Assembly (NCBI GenBank): GCA_000708835.1 | Contig: DF237202.1 | Coordinates: 57,540 to 121,539 of the forward strand | Length of the DNA: 64,000 nt | From: Klebsormidium nitens | Taxonomy: Eukaryota; Streptophyta; Klebsormidiophyceae; Klebsormidiales; Klebsormidiaceae | Direction: 5' to 3' | In this document: positions 1 to 12,165 of the stretch, piece after piece | Numbering within the stretch: the first letter of the stretch is position 1 | Layout of the letters: every line of letters begins with the position of its first letter | The notes under the pieces: model-generated | What the model saw: only the letters and a program-made list of their open reading frames with translations | Database searches by the model: none | Told to the model about the DNA's origin: nothing | Made by a program: the position numbers and the translations under genes

Positions 1-2972
1 CGGATGGATAACCGGAGGCATGTTGAGAAGAGAGTATTGGTGAGGAAATGTAAGGTTATGGAACAATGCACATATGTATTTCAAAAGGTTGGAGATCTGG
101 GTCGCATTGACGATAGAAAAGCAGTAGCTTTCAACATCAAGTTGAGTTGCAAGCTGGCTACTTATCCAATGCTGAGCTGCAAAGAGTAGCAAGGATTGCA
201 ATGCTGTCAATGTTGCTGTGCTTTAAGTACAATCAAGCTGGGCATTGCTGCAGCTTCATGCAGATGAGGTTCATGAGTGGCCCTTAGCAGAAGAAATCCG
301 TGAGTCCTGTCTTTCTCTAGCATCACAAAGATGTCAAGGTGGTGAATCACACAAAAAGCTAGCGAACTAAAGCCAGCAATCAGAATCCTAATGATGAAGA
401 GAACAGAAGATCGAGATGCGGACAAAACTCACAGATGCATTTGGTGGCAGTCTGCCAGCTCTTCAGCACCCCAGAGCCGGTCCCAAACGAAGCCGCCATG
501 ACAACAGATACGCCACCGCTTTCGAGATATTTGGCCTGTGCTCGCAGCTAAGACAGTTGCAAAAGGGTTCCCGTGGAGATAAGGAAAATAGGTGCAGGTT
601 ACATTGGCATTGCGAGCTGGAAGCGTACTCAATGTAGATCACTGCATTTGAAGCTGTTTACCTAGTAGCGAAATGCACCATACGGTATTATACGGCAGCT
701 CTCCATTGGCACTCTCTCTTGCATGGGTGCAGCTATAGGACATGGAAGTTGGAATGAGTCGAATGACCCTTCCACCGCTGACAGCCTGCAATGTGTTGCT
801 GCCACGCCTTGCTGGCATTCTTCAGACCATTTCTTACAGGACGTAAAACCATCAGAATCCAGATGATCCTGATGTACAGCAGTACACAGTCTGCATGAGC
901 TGGCGCCATAACCTGACATGCTGCAGCCTGCGAGGCGGCCATTTACCAGCTGCAAATGCAAATTGCAATCCTGTCCGCTCAGGGCTGAATCCTGCTCCCG
1001 ACGCCGCGTCTCCATTGAAGGCTGTCTGCGGCGCCATGATGATGATGAGAGCATTGAATGATCAAGCTTCAACAGTTCTACCTAAACTTGCAGTGCCACG
1101 TGTTTACCAGACAACCCAACACCACGGGCAGATTCCACATCGGACGGTTCCGAATGCATACTATCACCAAATCAATTGAATGACGCCAGCACATTCTTCT
1201 CTGATTCATTGGCTATTATATTCACTCCTTTCCACGTGTTCGGCGTGGTTTGCCGGCCGGCCAACACTGTGAAGTTTGAACCGTCCTCGAAGCGGTCGCA
1301 AGTCCGGTCACTCTGGTCAGTCGATCAACAGTCACTTCATCACTTCGGTCTGCAGGATGACAGGATGGTATGAACGCGGACAAAGCCAGCAAAAAGAGCA
1401 ACAAAGGAGCCGTGGCAATGTGCACAACCATGGCCCCAATCAACGGAACCCGCCGGGCGCGACTTCCGATCAGCCTCTGTATTTATATACGACAGTTATT
1501 CATGATCTGTTCATCTATAGTTAAATTGAATATATTTTGGTGCTTCCTTTAGGCAAGCTCGTGAGGCCTTGATACCTTAGCATCAATATTGGGGTCAACT
1601 ACATGGCCGCGCGCGCGGCGGCGACGTCAACAATATAGCTAAGGCGCTATAGACAGTACGTGAGAATGGCTGATTCGCGCACTAAAGTAACGGTGGCAGA
1701 AGTATCGATTTTCTGATCAGGAGGGGACGTGGGGCGCAGCCGAGACAATGGGCTCGCGGGCGCGATCAGCCGGTTATACTCAGATCGGAACAGCTTGAAC
1801 TTATAGAAGCCGAGCAACGTATTCACTCACTCACGAACTCAGTCACACTCAAGAACATTTGCGCCTACATTGTACACACTGCAAAACTCAGCGTCTTCAC
1901 AAGTTGGGCTTTGCTTTGCAGAGTGTGGAAAAGATTATGCACCACGACGGTACCCCCCGCACCACCCGGCAGTCCACTGGCCGGGCGCGCAAAACATACT
2001 GAACGATCTCGATATACCATGCATGTCTCTGGTAAAATATAGGCCGGCATGCGATGCGTGCATACTAAATAATCTTGCCGAGTCTTCGGTAAAAGAAAGA
2101 GGATATTCTGGACGGTGACGCTGACGTATTCAAGTCGGATCCACCGTGCAATACTCAACGACCGTCGAAGGGTTCCCGAGAGCTGCGGCGCTATGAACGG
2201 ATCCCAGCTGTCCACATATGTAAATGCTGAGCGCTAGATCGGGATTCTGTGTTAGTAAAGCAGTGGCGATAAGGTTCGCTGTTTCGATGATGCAACGAAA
2301 ATGCTGCTCGTCAGTGATCGACGGCTCTGTCGACTGGCCCGGACTTCGAGGCAGCACTTCTGCTTCACAAAAAATCGGAACAATCCGAGGACTCGGTTGA
2401 AGATTGGACTCAGCCGATATACCGTCCCTTGCTGCTATGATGTATCTGTGGCAAAAAGCGAACGGGCTTGGGGAAGGAGTCTCGGTTGAGCTCAGGCGAA
2501 TTGTTGAGTCGCTCAACAATGAAGGCGGCGCACACGGTACCAATACTTTCAGCTTACTTGAGAACGAATGATACCGCTTCTCTTTGCGCACTTCGCGCAG
2601 GAAATTGTTGAAAATATTCGACACAAAAACTGTCGGTAGCTAGGACGGAGTCATGGCCCTGATCCAGTGATCCAAAAGTTATCTATGCTTACTTGCTCTC
2701 AGTAGACTTCAAATTCGTAAACGGGTATTTATGAATACTTACAACAAATGCTTTGGGCCTAATCGAGGCCCTTAATGCTGTACAGCTTGATGCGGTGAGC
2801 CCAATCAAGCAAACCGCTTCCCACTATTTAATCCACTTCGCTGATTTCGTTTCCCGGGTGCCAGTGCCGCGGTGTTTCGTGTTGTAGGCAGACCCCGGAC
2901 ACCGGTGCCTTGCCCAAACGGCCCCAATCTCACTTTTTTACGCTGCGAGCCACACACTATATATCCTATCAC
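1..2972. other. Gene-poor stretch at left edge
   Basis: I see no convincing gene here. The longest open frame is a 164-codon minus-strand ORF at 2130-2624 that starts with ATG, but it has no recognisable motif, no splice partners and no GC-rich third positions like the real exons of the window. A 136-codon minus frame at 662-1072 is similar. A TATA-like string (tatttatatac) lies near 1480 without a supported gene next to it. A 5' or 3' part of a gene extending beyond the left edge cannot be excluded. Confidence 0.5.
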
Positions 2973-5900
2973 TTACTCCAAAACAAGAGCCGCTCTCATC
3001 TTCTTCGCCTTGTTCCAGCACTCCCCCAGAAACCGCCCATAAACATCCAAAACCCCAAACGTCGCCTCCGCGAACTGCGGCTCGAGCCGCGGGTTCGCTT
3101 CGACGAACTTGTCGCGCAGCTCCGCGCTCTCGGCCGCGTGCGTGACGTCAAGGACCACGTGGTGGTGCAGAAACGTCAGCTGGGGCAAAAAGGCGTCGCC
3201 CAAAAGCGCGCGCACGCGCGCGATCATGGGCGCGCCCAGGACGAGCGACAGCTGCTCGATCGCGCTCTGGATGGCGACCTGGGCGTACGGCTGCTTGGAC
3301 GCGATGTACCTGTAGAGTGGACGTCCGAAAATGATATCAGACTGACCGGCTCAGGCTTTGTAAAGGTGAATCTGAAGGGAAACGTCTGCGAATGGCAAGG
3401 CCCTGGGCGTACGGGTGCTGAGACGCGATGTACCTGCAGAATAAACGTCCGAGTATGCTTTGGAACTTGATGGGCGCGCTTACAATCTATCAATTATATG
3501 AAGACGTACTAACGAACATCTCCAAAATGGCAACTTAGGCGCGTGTAACTGCTTAAATCCTGATCACCTGGCTAGCAAGCGTCCAAAGAACGAACGGAGA
3601 ACACGCCCAACTGTGTCGACCATTTAATGGAGTCAGATTGAAGTCGATACCGGAAGCAGCATGACGGGAACTCGTCAGCGTTCACTACTTATCAGTGCAG
3701 CCAGACTAATAGAATACCGAGTCTCCGTGGCAGGAGATGGTACGATGGGACGGTCTCGTTTTCAGCACGCAAAACGAGTCTTTGTTTTTCCGCTTGGCAC
3801 CTTCTGAGGGCAACACCAGTGCCAGTGCTCCAAAGACCGCTCTGGCCGTGAGACGTTTTGTAACGTGGGCTCTGCTCAAAGTGGCAATCTAGCGCAGAGC
3901 GGCGATCTTGACACTCAGGGCTCTTCCTCACGGCGCGTCTTTCCTCCTACCCAAAACCTTCCAATCTCGTGCGCAAGTCTTCCTATGCAAACAGAATAAG
4001 CAGTTCCTAGAGGAATGGGCAGTCTCCGTCCCGTAGCTCACCTGTCATGCAGCTCGTCATAGTCGTGCACGCTCTGGAAGTACGGTGACGTCAGGAGCGC
4101 GTCAGCGGACATGGGGCTGCCGGGGTGCTTCGCGTTCCAGGAGGCTGACAGCTTCGTGACGTCATTCCGGAACCACCGGTCGTGGCCGGCTTCTTCGAGA
4201 GCACCCTCAACCAGGCTGCGGGTGCGAAACGAAGATATACTATTGACAGATTTTATCGAGATAGCAAAAATGCGAAATACATGTTTACGTTCCGAGTGGT
4301 CATTGATCGGCCAGCTTGGCGGGTGGGAATTGGGTCGAGGCAGTAAAGAAGTAGCGAAACGGAGATGCGTTGAACGATGCAAAGTCAGGCTGGGGCGGAG
4401 TGAATGCCAATCTTACTTTAACGCCTCAAAATACATTCAAGGTAACAGGTTCTGGAAACAAGTCGTCAGGAAAACAGACTTCAAGATGACCATGCGGTGA
4501 GCTTGATGATAACCGAATGGAAAGGATTATGGAAATAATCGCTATAAAGTATATGCGATGATACTCGGGAGCCTATCTAGAAATTGGCAAACAAAGGCGA
4601 CCTGTATGACAGGGATCAGTAGAGGAAAGGTAGACTCCGGTTTGCCGTCTAGAACCTCACTCTGGTCGTTGTGGGCAAGCGGAAAAACTTCGTCAAGGAT
4701 CCATGAAAGGGCAGAGACCTTGTAATTCGCGGTTGAGGTGTAAGCCAGAGCTTGACAAAATTCTGACGGCTGTCAGATTGCAGTCGCTTGCGCCAGCTTA
4801 AGTGCCAAGGGTGCCAATATTATCGGAAAGAAGTCATAGGACTTTTGGGCCCCTTAACCAAGGACGGTTTTGGGCAGGTTAAAATTCTGGTTATCTGTCC
4901 AGTAACCAGACTTGGACGTTAAACAGCTTTGGAGCAAGGTTGAAACCCGGTTAAGCTGTCCAATAACTCAAGCCTCAAGTTGGTTACCAATCTGGTTAGC
5001 AGCCAAAACTTCCTGTGAGTGAAGCCACCTTCTCCTATGTCCTCAGGTTCATCAAATTTGGGCAGAGTGAGAAGACGACGGCTTACCTGTTTCCCAGTTC
5101 CTGCAGCATCTCGACGTCACTGCCTGCGTTAGCAAGCGCCAGGCACTCCTGCCCCGCTCGCCGAATCCACATCTCGACCTGCGCAGAAACCACCTCTGGA
5201 TTCCAGCCCAGGCCAAAGTCGAAAAGACTTGGCAGATCCGGCCCTAGGCTGTGTACGTGTAAGCTCACTCACAAGTCATGAGCCTTTCAAAAGCTCGTGT
5301 AATCATTGAAGTCTGTCTGATTCTGAGAGCGAAGCAGACCACAACAGGGATCCCTCCCTACCTGCTGCACTGGCAGCCCTTAATGGATACAAAGACAGGT
5401 CATGATTTGCCTCCCTCCCCATCTCATCTGCTGTAGGAGCAGTCTTTTGGCTGGTCACTTCAGGTTCCTGCTGGATAGTCTGGAAGTCAGAAAGAAGGTC
5501 GAAGGGACGAATGAGTATGCCAAAATATTGTGTGGCTCACCTTTTCAGTCATGCCAACTCCTTGGGAGCAGAACACAAGGAAGAACAAGTGCAGTAAGTC
5601 GGTGTCATCGCACGCCGCCAGCTCCTGAAGCTCCGGAACCGCCGCCAGGGCCTGGGGCGCGGCCCTGTAGTCCTGTTGGGATGCTGACGTCAGCGCGGCG
5701 GCGACGTCTGTGGTTAGGGCAGCGGTGGCCACATTGCGCTGCAAAATATTGTGGATGGGCGTAAACGGAGGAAGAAATGTTCTCAAAATGCGTTTGTGGA
5801 GTCAGCGTCAGTTGAGTGTGGATCTTTGCAGAAAGTGCGCACAGAGAAAATGTGATGCTTTTGGCCCTCTTGATTGCGAGAACAAGCTAGCTGGAATTGC

Positions 5901-6699
5901 TTTGCTGTAAGGCAGCTGGCGGCAGCAGCCTAGCAATCAGTCCGGAACTTTGATATTGTCAGCTGCTACTATGGCATCGATTCTGAAATCTGACTCACTG
6001 CTAGGCGCATCAGCCCCTACAGAATCATGCTTCAGGTCCAGATTGGAACATGTTTACGAAACCTGCTTCCAGACACCAAACCACTGAAAATCTCATTGAC
6101 AAAAAACTCCTGACTGCCCAGAAATTACCCACAGCTTTCTGAAACTACTCAACCAGATCTGACTCTCAACAAAGTTGAGAAGCCTCAACCCACCCATGAG
6201 CTCGCACACCCTCTTGGAATACAAGCTTTGGGTTCATGGATAATTCAGCATAATAGAATTCTGTGGCTACCAAAATAACCTTTTCATTGGTGGGCAATCA
6301 GCTGGGGCCTCAAATCACATTTCGTGCGACAGTCTGATGCAGGCATCGGGGGGAGCAAGCAAAGAATGTCAAGCTTACCATATGGCACCCATTTATTGGA
6401 GTCTTATCCAAATCAACAACAGGATTCAGAAGCTTGGTTGTCAAACAGGTTCGACTTACCTCTGGCCTCCTTCCGTAGAATGTTGCTGCAGGCCATTGAC
6501 GAGACTTTTCTGACGGGCCTAGCTGTCTTCCGCAAGATCTGAGAAAGGAAGGAAGCAATGCTGGGCGTGCTGACACCGCTCTGACGACACCAGTGTGAGA
6601 CGTTCTCATCTGGGCTTTGACCTGAGTTTCCTCAAGTAGAGGGCCAATCACCCACTGATGGCAATATTGCAATCTGGTCGTGGCCCTTACTGCCGCCAT
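2973..6699 (-). CDS. Plastid-targeted heme-oxygenase-like diiron-fold (CADD/PqqC-like) protein
   Basis: Six exons on the minus strand, complement(join(2973..3309, 4042..4215, 5087..5243, 5362..5479, 5541..5738, 6460..6699)), give 407 aa with all phases matching and GT-AG introns. The start at 6699 sits in a perfect ACCATGG context. The first ~75 residues are rich in Ala, Arg, Ser and lack acidic residues after the start, as in a chloroplast transit peptide. The C-terminal ~270 residues look all-helical. They carry GALEEAGHDRW (residues ~275-285), AIEQLSLVLG and LHHHVVLDVTHA near the end. The last contains H-x3-D-x2-H, which in heme-oxygenase-like diiron enzymes (CADD family) supplies the third-helix metal ligands, with earlier Glu and His residues supplying the rest. 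I infer a plastid metal-dependent oxidase or related fold; the substrate is unknown. The assignment rests on motif pattern, not on a database search. Exon 5362..5479 is the least certain piece but restores the phase exactly. Confidence 0.85.
3278..3440 (-). repeat. Duplicated 3' splice-site segment of the last exon
   Basis: The string around the acceptor of the terminal exon (plus strand 3278-3330, with gcgatgtacctgtag) reappears about 125 bp further into the intron (3403-3455, gcgatgtacctgcag). The copy keeps the acceptor AG, about 30 bp of exon and part of the flanking intron (a shared ACGTCCGA string). It is a tandem duplication centred on a splice junction. The inner copy is not needed for the frame. 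Confidence 0.75.
4850..4990. repeat. Degenerate tandem duplication in an intron
   Basis: Inside the intron 4216-5086 a unit of about 66 bp occurs twice with many changes. The unit contains ggttaaaattctggttatctgtccagtaacc in the first copy and a diverged ggttgaaacccggttaagctgtccaataac in the second. The local sequence is unusually rich in GGTTA/TAACC. No coding potential is seen. Confidence 0.55.
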
Positions 6700-8489
6700 G
6701 GTACCCGAATGCAGCTTGGGTCGATTGATGCTGGCGTTGCGCCCTTTTTGCTTGTTCAGTTGACCTCCGGAGCCTCTGTGATTGGTTTCTGAGCTGCTGT
6801 GTGAGGAAGAGTGCGGGACGGCGAGGGAAGGGGCTGGGGGATTTCCACTAATCAGCTTGAAAACAATTTGGGCTTGTGACAACGATACGGACTCTTGGGT
6901 TGAGAGAAGGGTTTGACTTTGTGACAAGAAGCGCCGGCCAGCACACAGCTTACGTATGCCGATCGATTCCTGAGCTGGCGCTTGTAACTAGCAGGTTGAC
7001 TGGAGAAGGCACGGGCCGTAACCTTGTAAGCCGGCCAGCTTGGAAGCCTGCTGGGGTCTCACCCTCCGCATGCGAGCTGCCTCATTTCATTAGATAGCTT
7101 CATTTGATGGAGTTTGCAGCAATATTGTCTCGAGAGTGACCGCCCTTCAAGGGCCGTCTTGAAGTTGAAAAGCCGCCTCACAGCATGCATTTATTACTCG
7201 GCTTTGCTCATCCAGTTGCGCCATGATGTCAGGATGGTGCTTGAGCATCTTAGATTCTCAGAAATGGTTATATATAGGAAACCCGGTTATTAAAGTGTCT
7301 GTAAGAAGGGGACTAAGATGACTGACAAAGCCCAAATCCAATTTCTACCTGCTCCGCAGCCTTGCCCAGCCTAAACCCGCTTACTAATTCCACCCGTCCC
7401 TGGACGATAATAGCTTACTATAACCTACGATTTTAACTATGGTTGAGCTACGGGGATTTTGGAGTACACCATGCCCATGATGAGATCATCCTCGGATGTA
7501 CTAAGCCGGAATTCAATGCGAGAGCCGGACAACTCGACGAAAGTTCCGGATGGGATATTGTTTTTCGATGCCGCCACTTTCACATCGTTGCAAAGGCTGC
7601 AGTGTCGAGACTACGGAACTGAGCAAGTTTCGATGTCGAACGGTAACACTCAGCACTGGTCGGTCTGCGCGCCTCTATAATGCATCCGCTGCTTACGTAT
7701 TTATGAACGAGCTCATCATTGTTGTTGTCGCCGCTGAATGATGAGCACACTCCAGAGTGAGTCCAGACAGGTTCTTTGCAGGGCCCAGGCCCCGGCAGGG
7801 AAGGTGTGGCTCGTATTACTCCGGGGTCCAAAAATCTTCAGATCTGAGTATATATGCAGCGACTACAACTCACAAGCACACTGGACTACAACTCACAAAC
7901 AGTTCCAAATTCCAATCTAAGAGTTGCCAGTCCAATATGCATTTTGGACAGTTCTGAGTTTTGAACGATTTGGACAGAGGCCTTTTCTTGTAAGCCTCCG
8001 CAATATATCCAAACGAACAGAACATTATAAGTGCATGCATCCTGCTGCGATCATCTTCGCTCCCAGAAAGTTCGTTTTCAAAATAAGTACACCGGCATTC
8101 CGAGAACAAATGATTGCAGAGGCATCTTTCAGATCCCGCACCACAGTTTGAAGTCTACGGTACTACTGGAGTCTCAAAGGAGGGCGTGCGCCGATGGCGC
8201 CGCCAGCACAATGCCGGGCCAGCTGCAGTGGTTGATCAAAGCGCGTTTGACTTAAGAACCTTTTGACTTATCAATACCAAGTATAAGATGAAAGGGTGTG
8301 TGCGATGGGCAGTCAGAAGGCGCTTTCCCACAAAGACACACTTCTCAAGCATAAACTTTGAGTCACTCACCTTCAACGCAAGCTGGCGCTGCGTATTAAT
8401 CGCAAGGACTGCGGTGGGCCAGCATTATGATCCGTCTTTCAGCTGACCAATTCTCCAGAAAGCAGCTTTCGTTGTGGGGGGGAACAACA
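6700..8489. other. Intergenic region between divergent genes 1 and 2
   Basis: The two flanking genes point away from each other, so this 1.8 kb should hold both promoters. I cannot place a firm promoter element. A copy of the dispersed C-rich module lies at 7348-7404. Open frames at 6876-7097, 7459-7680 and 7550-8255 are short, lack splice-compatible neighbours and have no recognisable motif. Confidence 0.5.
7348..7404 (+). repeat. C-rich dispersed module, copy A
   Basis: The string shares with four other places in the window the pattern C-CGCTCCGC-ACCC, CCACCCTAAAC or CCTAAACCC, then ACCCGTCCC. Here it reads cctgctccgcagc, then cagcctaaacccgc, then cacccgtccctgg. The sequence just after it (agcttactata) is also found beside the copy at 57 kb. 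Confidence 0.6.
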
Positions 8490-11133
8490 ATGATGGCTGC
8501 CAGCTGCAACCTTCTTGCGGCGAGACCGCTCTCTTTGTGCAGCTGGTTAGATCCAAAGCCTTCAACACGTCTGGTTACCGCAAACCCCATCGATCAGCTC
8601 CTGAGCGCAGGGGCCCTTCGCCGTGGCAGGTTAGCAAAACGGGTTTGCACAAATCAGACACGGTCAGCAGGCGGCTTGCACGGCATCAGAGGTTCGTTGG
8701 GTGGGCTAACCCTTCCGGCTTTTGACCCAGAAACCCCAGGCCCCCCCCTGCTTGACCACGCCTTAACACCGTCCCTCCAACATCAGCAGTCTCTGGAGAT
8801 TCTTGAACGGCCGCCCGAGATCTTCATGCCCCTAACTAGAAAGGTTTGCCCCAGCTTTACTTACAGATGGGCTGTGCTCACCGATGCCCCTGGCATTGCA
8901 AACCTTTTGAATCGCCCAGAATATTCCAATCAACTGAAGCCCACAAGCGTCTGGGAGATTGAAGCGCGCATTCTGGGGGGGTCACTTTTGGTGGCGGAAT
9001 GCCCCCACACGGGCCAGGTTTTGGCGACAGCGGGGTGTGACGTGTTTGCTGGGGAGCAGGGGAGGGGGCGAAAGGAGACGCTTTTGAGAGATCAATTCCA
9101 GTGCTGGGGGAAGGATGCTTTTCAGAATCTGGAGGAAGCGGGATGGTACCATCCCACAAGCATGTGAGTCCTTGGACAGCTAACAAATCTTGTTCAAAAG
9201 ATCAGAAGACAAAAGCTTCTGTTCAGAATATCAGAAGACAAAATTCAGCAGTACTTTGCACTGATCCTTCCACAATCTTGATGAGTATGACCTACATTTC
9301 AACCAAGCCAAAGATGATTTTGTGGTAGCTTCTAGACACTTTCCGAAGCACCCTGCTGTCAACATGAGGATGAAGCTTTGGCTCTGGTTTGTGTCGATCA
9401 TCTGCTATGGAGGCAGATCCGAGAAACACAGGTTGATTCAAGGAAATTTGCAGCTGGAAACTTAAGGGGTATGCCTAGGCTTGAGCTAGGTGGAAGTGAG
9501 ACAGCATACTGGCATTCCAACTACGCCAATGTTGGCCCTATCAAGAGCCATGAAACGTTTTCTTTTGCTAAGTTACAGTGCCTTTCCAGTGAATTACTTC
9601 AAGAGGTTAGAGATGGGGGTTAAAATTTAGTTACCCTGGCTTGTCAATGACATCTTGCCTCTTGACTTGGAACGCGCTTTAATAAGATAGAAAAAAAAGC
9701 AAGGGGGACATCTTTTGTCCTGGCACAGCTCATCTACACTTTTGAACCTTCCAGGCAAACATCCAAGAAAGGCACATTCGTGCCTGACCAAGGCCCAACT
9801 TTCCAAAAACTGCTCGAAACTGTACACACCTCCCAGCTTGGAGATGGGCCGCTCTCGGGTGCATTCACAATGATCTACAATTCCAGGTGAGTCCCCCTGC
9901 CTCAGCCTCTCCTTTTATAACATCAAGAGAGGCCATAGTTTCATTCAAATGTCTTTTACAAGGGTCGTGCTGCAAGCCGCCATTTCAACCTTTGTTCCAG
10001 CAAGAATGGGAAAGGAGGTTGTCGATCTCTGGCTGAAACTTAGACTTAGTGAAGCTAAGTGGGCAGAAACAGCGGATGGCTCAAAAGGATTTTCAAAGGA
10101 CAGGGTTGGGCTCTGACGTGAATGCGAAAAAGTAAAAGTCCGGCTGGATATTCACGAGAGTTCCTCGTTGCCACCAGCCGCCTCAGAAGCCTCCCTACTA
10201 GATGCACCCTTTACCAGGAGACTCCTTTGACGGTCTGTTTGTGAGGGGAAGAAATTGCAAGAAACTCAAAAAATATAAGCTGCGCAGAAGACGACGGCTT
10301 TCGTATTGAGTCTCGCTAGGAAGCCTCTCATAGCAAGTCTGTGATTCTGCATCCCCGAACACTGACCCCCTTCTCTGAGCCCCCAGAGGCTCTCTATAGC
10401 TCGCTGAAAGCTGAAGCCTACGTTCTCTTTGGTTTCCCAGCTGTGTTGTACTTCCTCAGTTGGTGGGTACTCCCCAGGCGGCCAGACTGGTGCGTCAGAA
10501 CCTCAACTTCACAACCGACAAGGTGGGTCGTTCTGACCGCACATGTTTGCTAAGGTCTACTTCAGCAATTAAGGTTTGAATTTGTCAAGTCCGAAAGTCT
10601 GGTGTTGAAGGCCTTGAGGAAAACGTTTTAGGCTCTGCTTGGAGATCAAAAGTTGTAGTTGGAAAAGATTTGTGTTCCGATCCGTTGAGTAGAGAAGAGA
10701 GAACCACCCAGGCACGTCTGGTTGGTGTCGTTTTGAAATCTACAGAACGCCAAAGCTTGTCCGTCGCAGTCAATGTGCAGATGGGTACTTGTTTTGAAAG
10801 CTGTGATTCGGTGTCCTCATATTAGGTTGACCTCTGTGCAATCGTCTCTTTCGGTCTTCTTTCTTCGCCAAACCTGGTCTCTTTGAATAACCACAGGTGA
10901 TCAGCACCTTGACCAGCGCCAGTGGACCTCATGACGTCACCCATCCATATGACGTCACGTGCACGGCTTCTTCCTACCGTCAGCCGGTGTACTTCGTCAT
11001 CGTCAGCGCTGCAGCAGAGGCGAACCGGGATAAGCTGTTTCACTTGCACGCATCGGCGATCCCCCCCTTCCTGGACAAAGTGCGGAAAGCTCTGGGCGTG
11101 ACGACCAATCCGCTCGACTCAGAAGAAGTGTGA
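8490..11133 (+). CDS. Plastid-targeted protein of unknown function
   Basis: Four exons, join(8490..9163, 9755..9886, 10441..10522, 10897..11133), give 374 aa; all three introns are GT-AG and every phase fits. The start is one of two adjacent ATGs (8490, 8493). An in-frame ATG at 8427 would add 21 residues. The N-terminus (AASCNLLAARPLSLCSW and on) is Ser/Arg/Leu-rich and acid-poor, as in a chloroplast transit peptide. Residues ~130-190 (RWAVLTDAPGIANLLNRPEY, then SLLVAECPHTGQVLATAG) faintly resemble the first strands of a GNAT acyltransferase fold, but I do not see the acetyl-CoA-binding R/Q-x-x-G-x-G/A loop. The later parts contain LSGAFTMIYN, CVVLPQLVGTPQAARLVRQN and YFVIVSAAAEANRDKLFHLH. 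I do not recognise the family and assign no function. Confidence 0.82.
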
Positions 11134-11847
11134 GCTTTTAATTCCTACGAACTCCGTTTCTTGGAAATAGGAAAGAGTTGTCCTGCTAGGGCCGAACGCG
11201 CTCGACTTAAAAGAGAAAAAAGCTTCAAACTTTTACAAACTTTATGAAGTCCGCTCTCCGACAAATAGAGAAAGAACCTTCCAGCAAGGGAAACCGCTCC
11301 AACCAAGCCGACTTAGGCGAAGTGCGTTTTTGAGGTCTTACCCTCCGGTCTGGAGCCTTCAATTCCGCCGTGAATCCGGTCTAATTCCGGTCAGGCTTGC
11401 TAGCGTCTGATTCTTTCTTAAAGCAACATCGTGCAGAGCCCAGCAGAGCAGTGTTGATGAACAGCATTCGACACCCCTCTGGCGACCCATCTGCTGTGGT
11501 TTGCGCTATCAAAATTCGGTGTGTCAGAGGAGAAGCAAGGACGGGGTTGCAGTCCAAGGATGTTTGTCTTTAATCGGCTGTCACGCCGGAAAGCGCAGGT
11601 GTTTGGTGGTTGTACGGAGGTCTTGCTCATGAGCCCCTGAAATTACGCTCTGCCCTATATGCGGCTTAAAGCCGTGTGCGCCAAGCTTTGTCAAACTTCG
11701 ATGGGCCCTTCTAAGCACACGGGAGAATCACGTACCCGTGAGTAACGCACGAGCGTTCCTTCCGACCAAGCTGGGTGAAGAAGCTCACGCTTGTGGACGG
11801 GCTTTTCAAAGCGCAGGTTTTTCTCTCCTTTTCCCTCCGGCTCAAAA

Positions 11848-11989
11848 ATGACGTTCTTCCGTACTCTGGATGGCTGCAGGCTACCCCCCATTCCGTGCGC
11901 CATACTGCGGCACACCATGCCCAAGACCGACGTCCCGGCCTTCGCATTCTTCAGCTACGTCGCCCTGGACCCCATCGACCATAAGCGCT
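11848..11989 (+). pseudogene. Candidate orphan exon or gene fragment
   Basis: An open frame from the ATG at 11848 reads MTFFRTLDGCRLPPIPCAIL, continues with PAFAFFSYVALDPIDHKRL, and ends at a good donor (CTTG|GTACGT, 11990). The piece is GC-rich, like the real exons. The pattern Pro-x-Ala-Phe followed by Ser-x-x-Ala-Leu-Asp recalls part of the HlyC-type lysine acyltransferase fold, but this is a weak resemblance and no second half is visible downstream. It may be a remnant or a first exon of a gene I cannot complete. Confidence 0.3.
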
Positions 11990-12165
11990 TGGTACGTGCG
12001 CTCGGGAGCCCCATAAGCTCTCAGCTCGTTTCGGTAGCGCCGTAAGCCATCATCTTCATATATGTCGGGGGGACCGTTTACATTTTGGGGCGCCATAAGC
12101 CATCCATTGGCGTAAGGGCCTTATCGCTCTCACCTGGTAATTGGGGTGCCATAAGCGATCACCTT
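11976..12165 (+). repeat. Irregular tandem copies of GCCATAAGC
   Basis: The string around the putative donor of the preceding exon (gaccataagcgcttgg) recurs in altered form at about 12009 (ccccataagctc), 12040 (gcgccgtaagcc), 12090 (gcgccataagcc) and 12145 (gtgccataagcg). Spacing is uneven at about 30-55 bp. It resembles the splice-junction reiteration seen in the well-supported genes. Confidence 0.5.

Noticed and set aside
2130-2624. 164-codon minus-strand ORF as a gene
   Set aside because: No motif, no GC3 bias, no spliceable neighbours; such a length can occur by chance over six frames in 64 kb.
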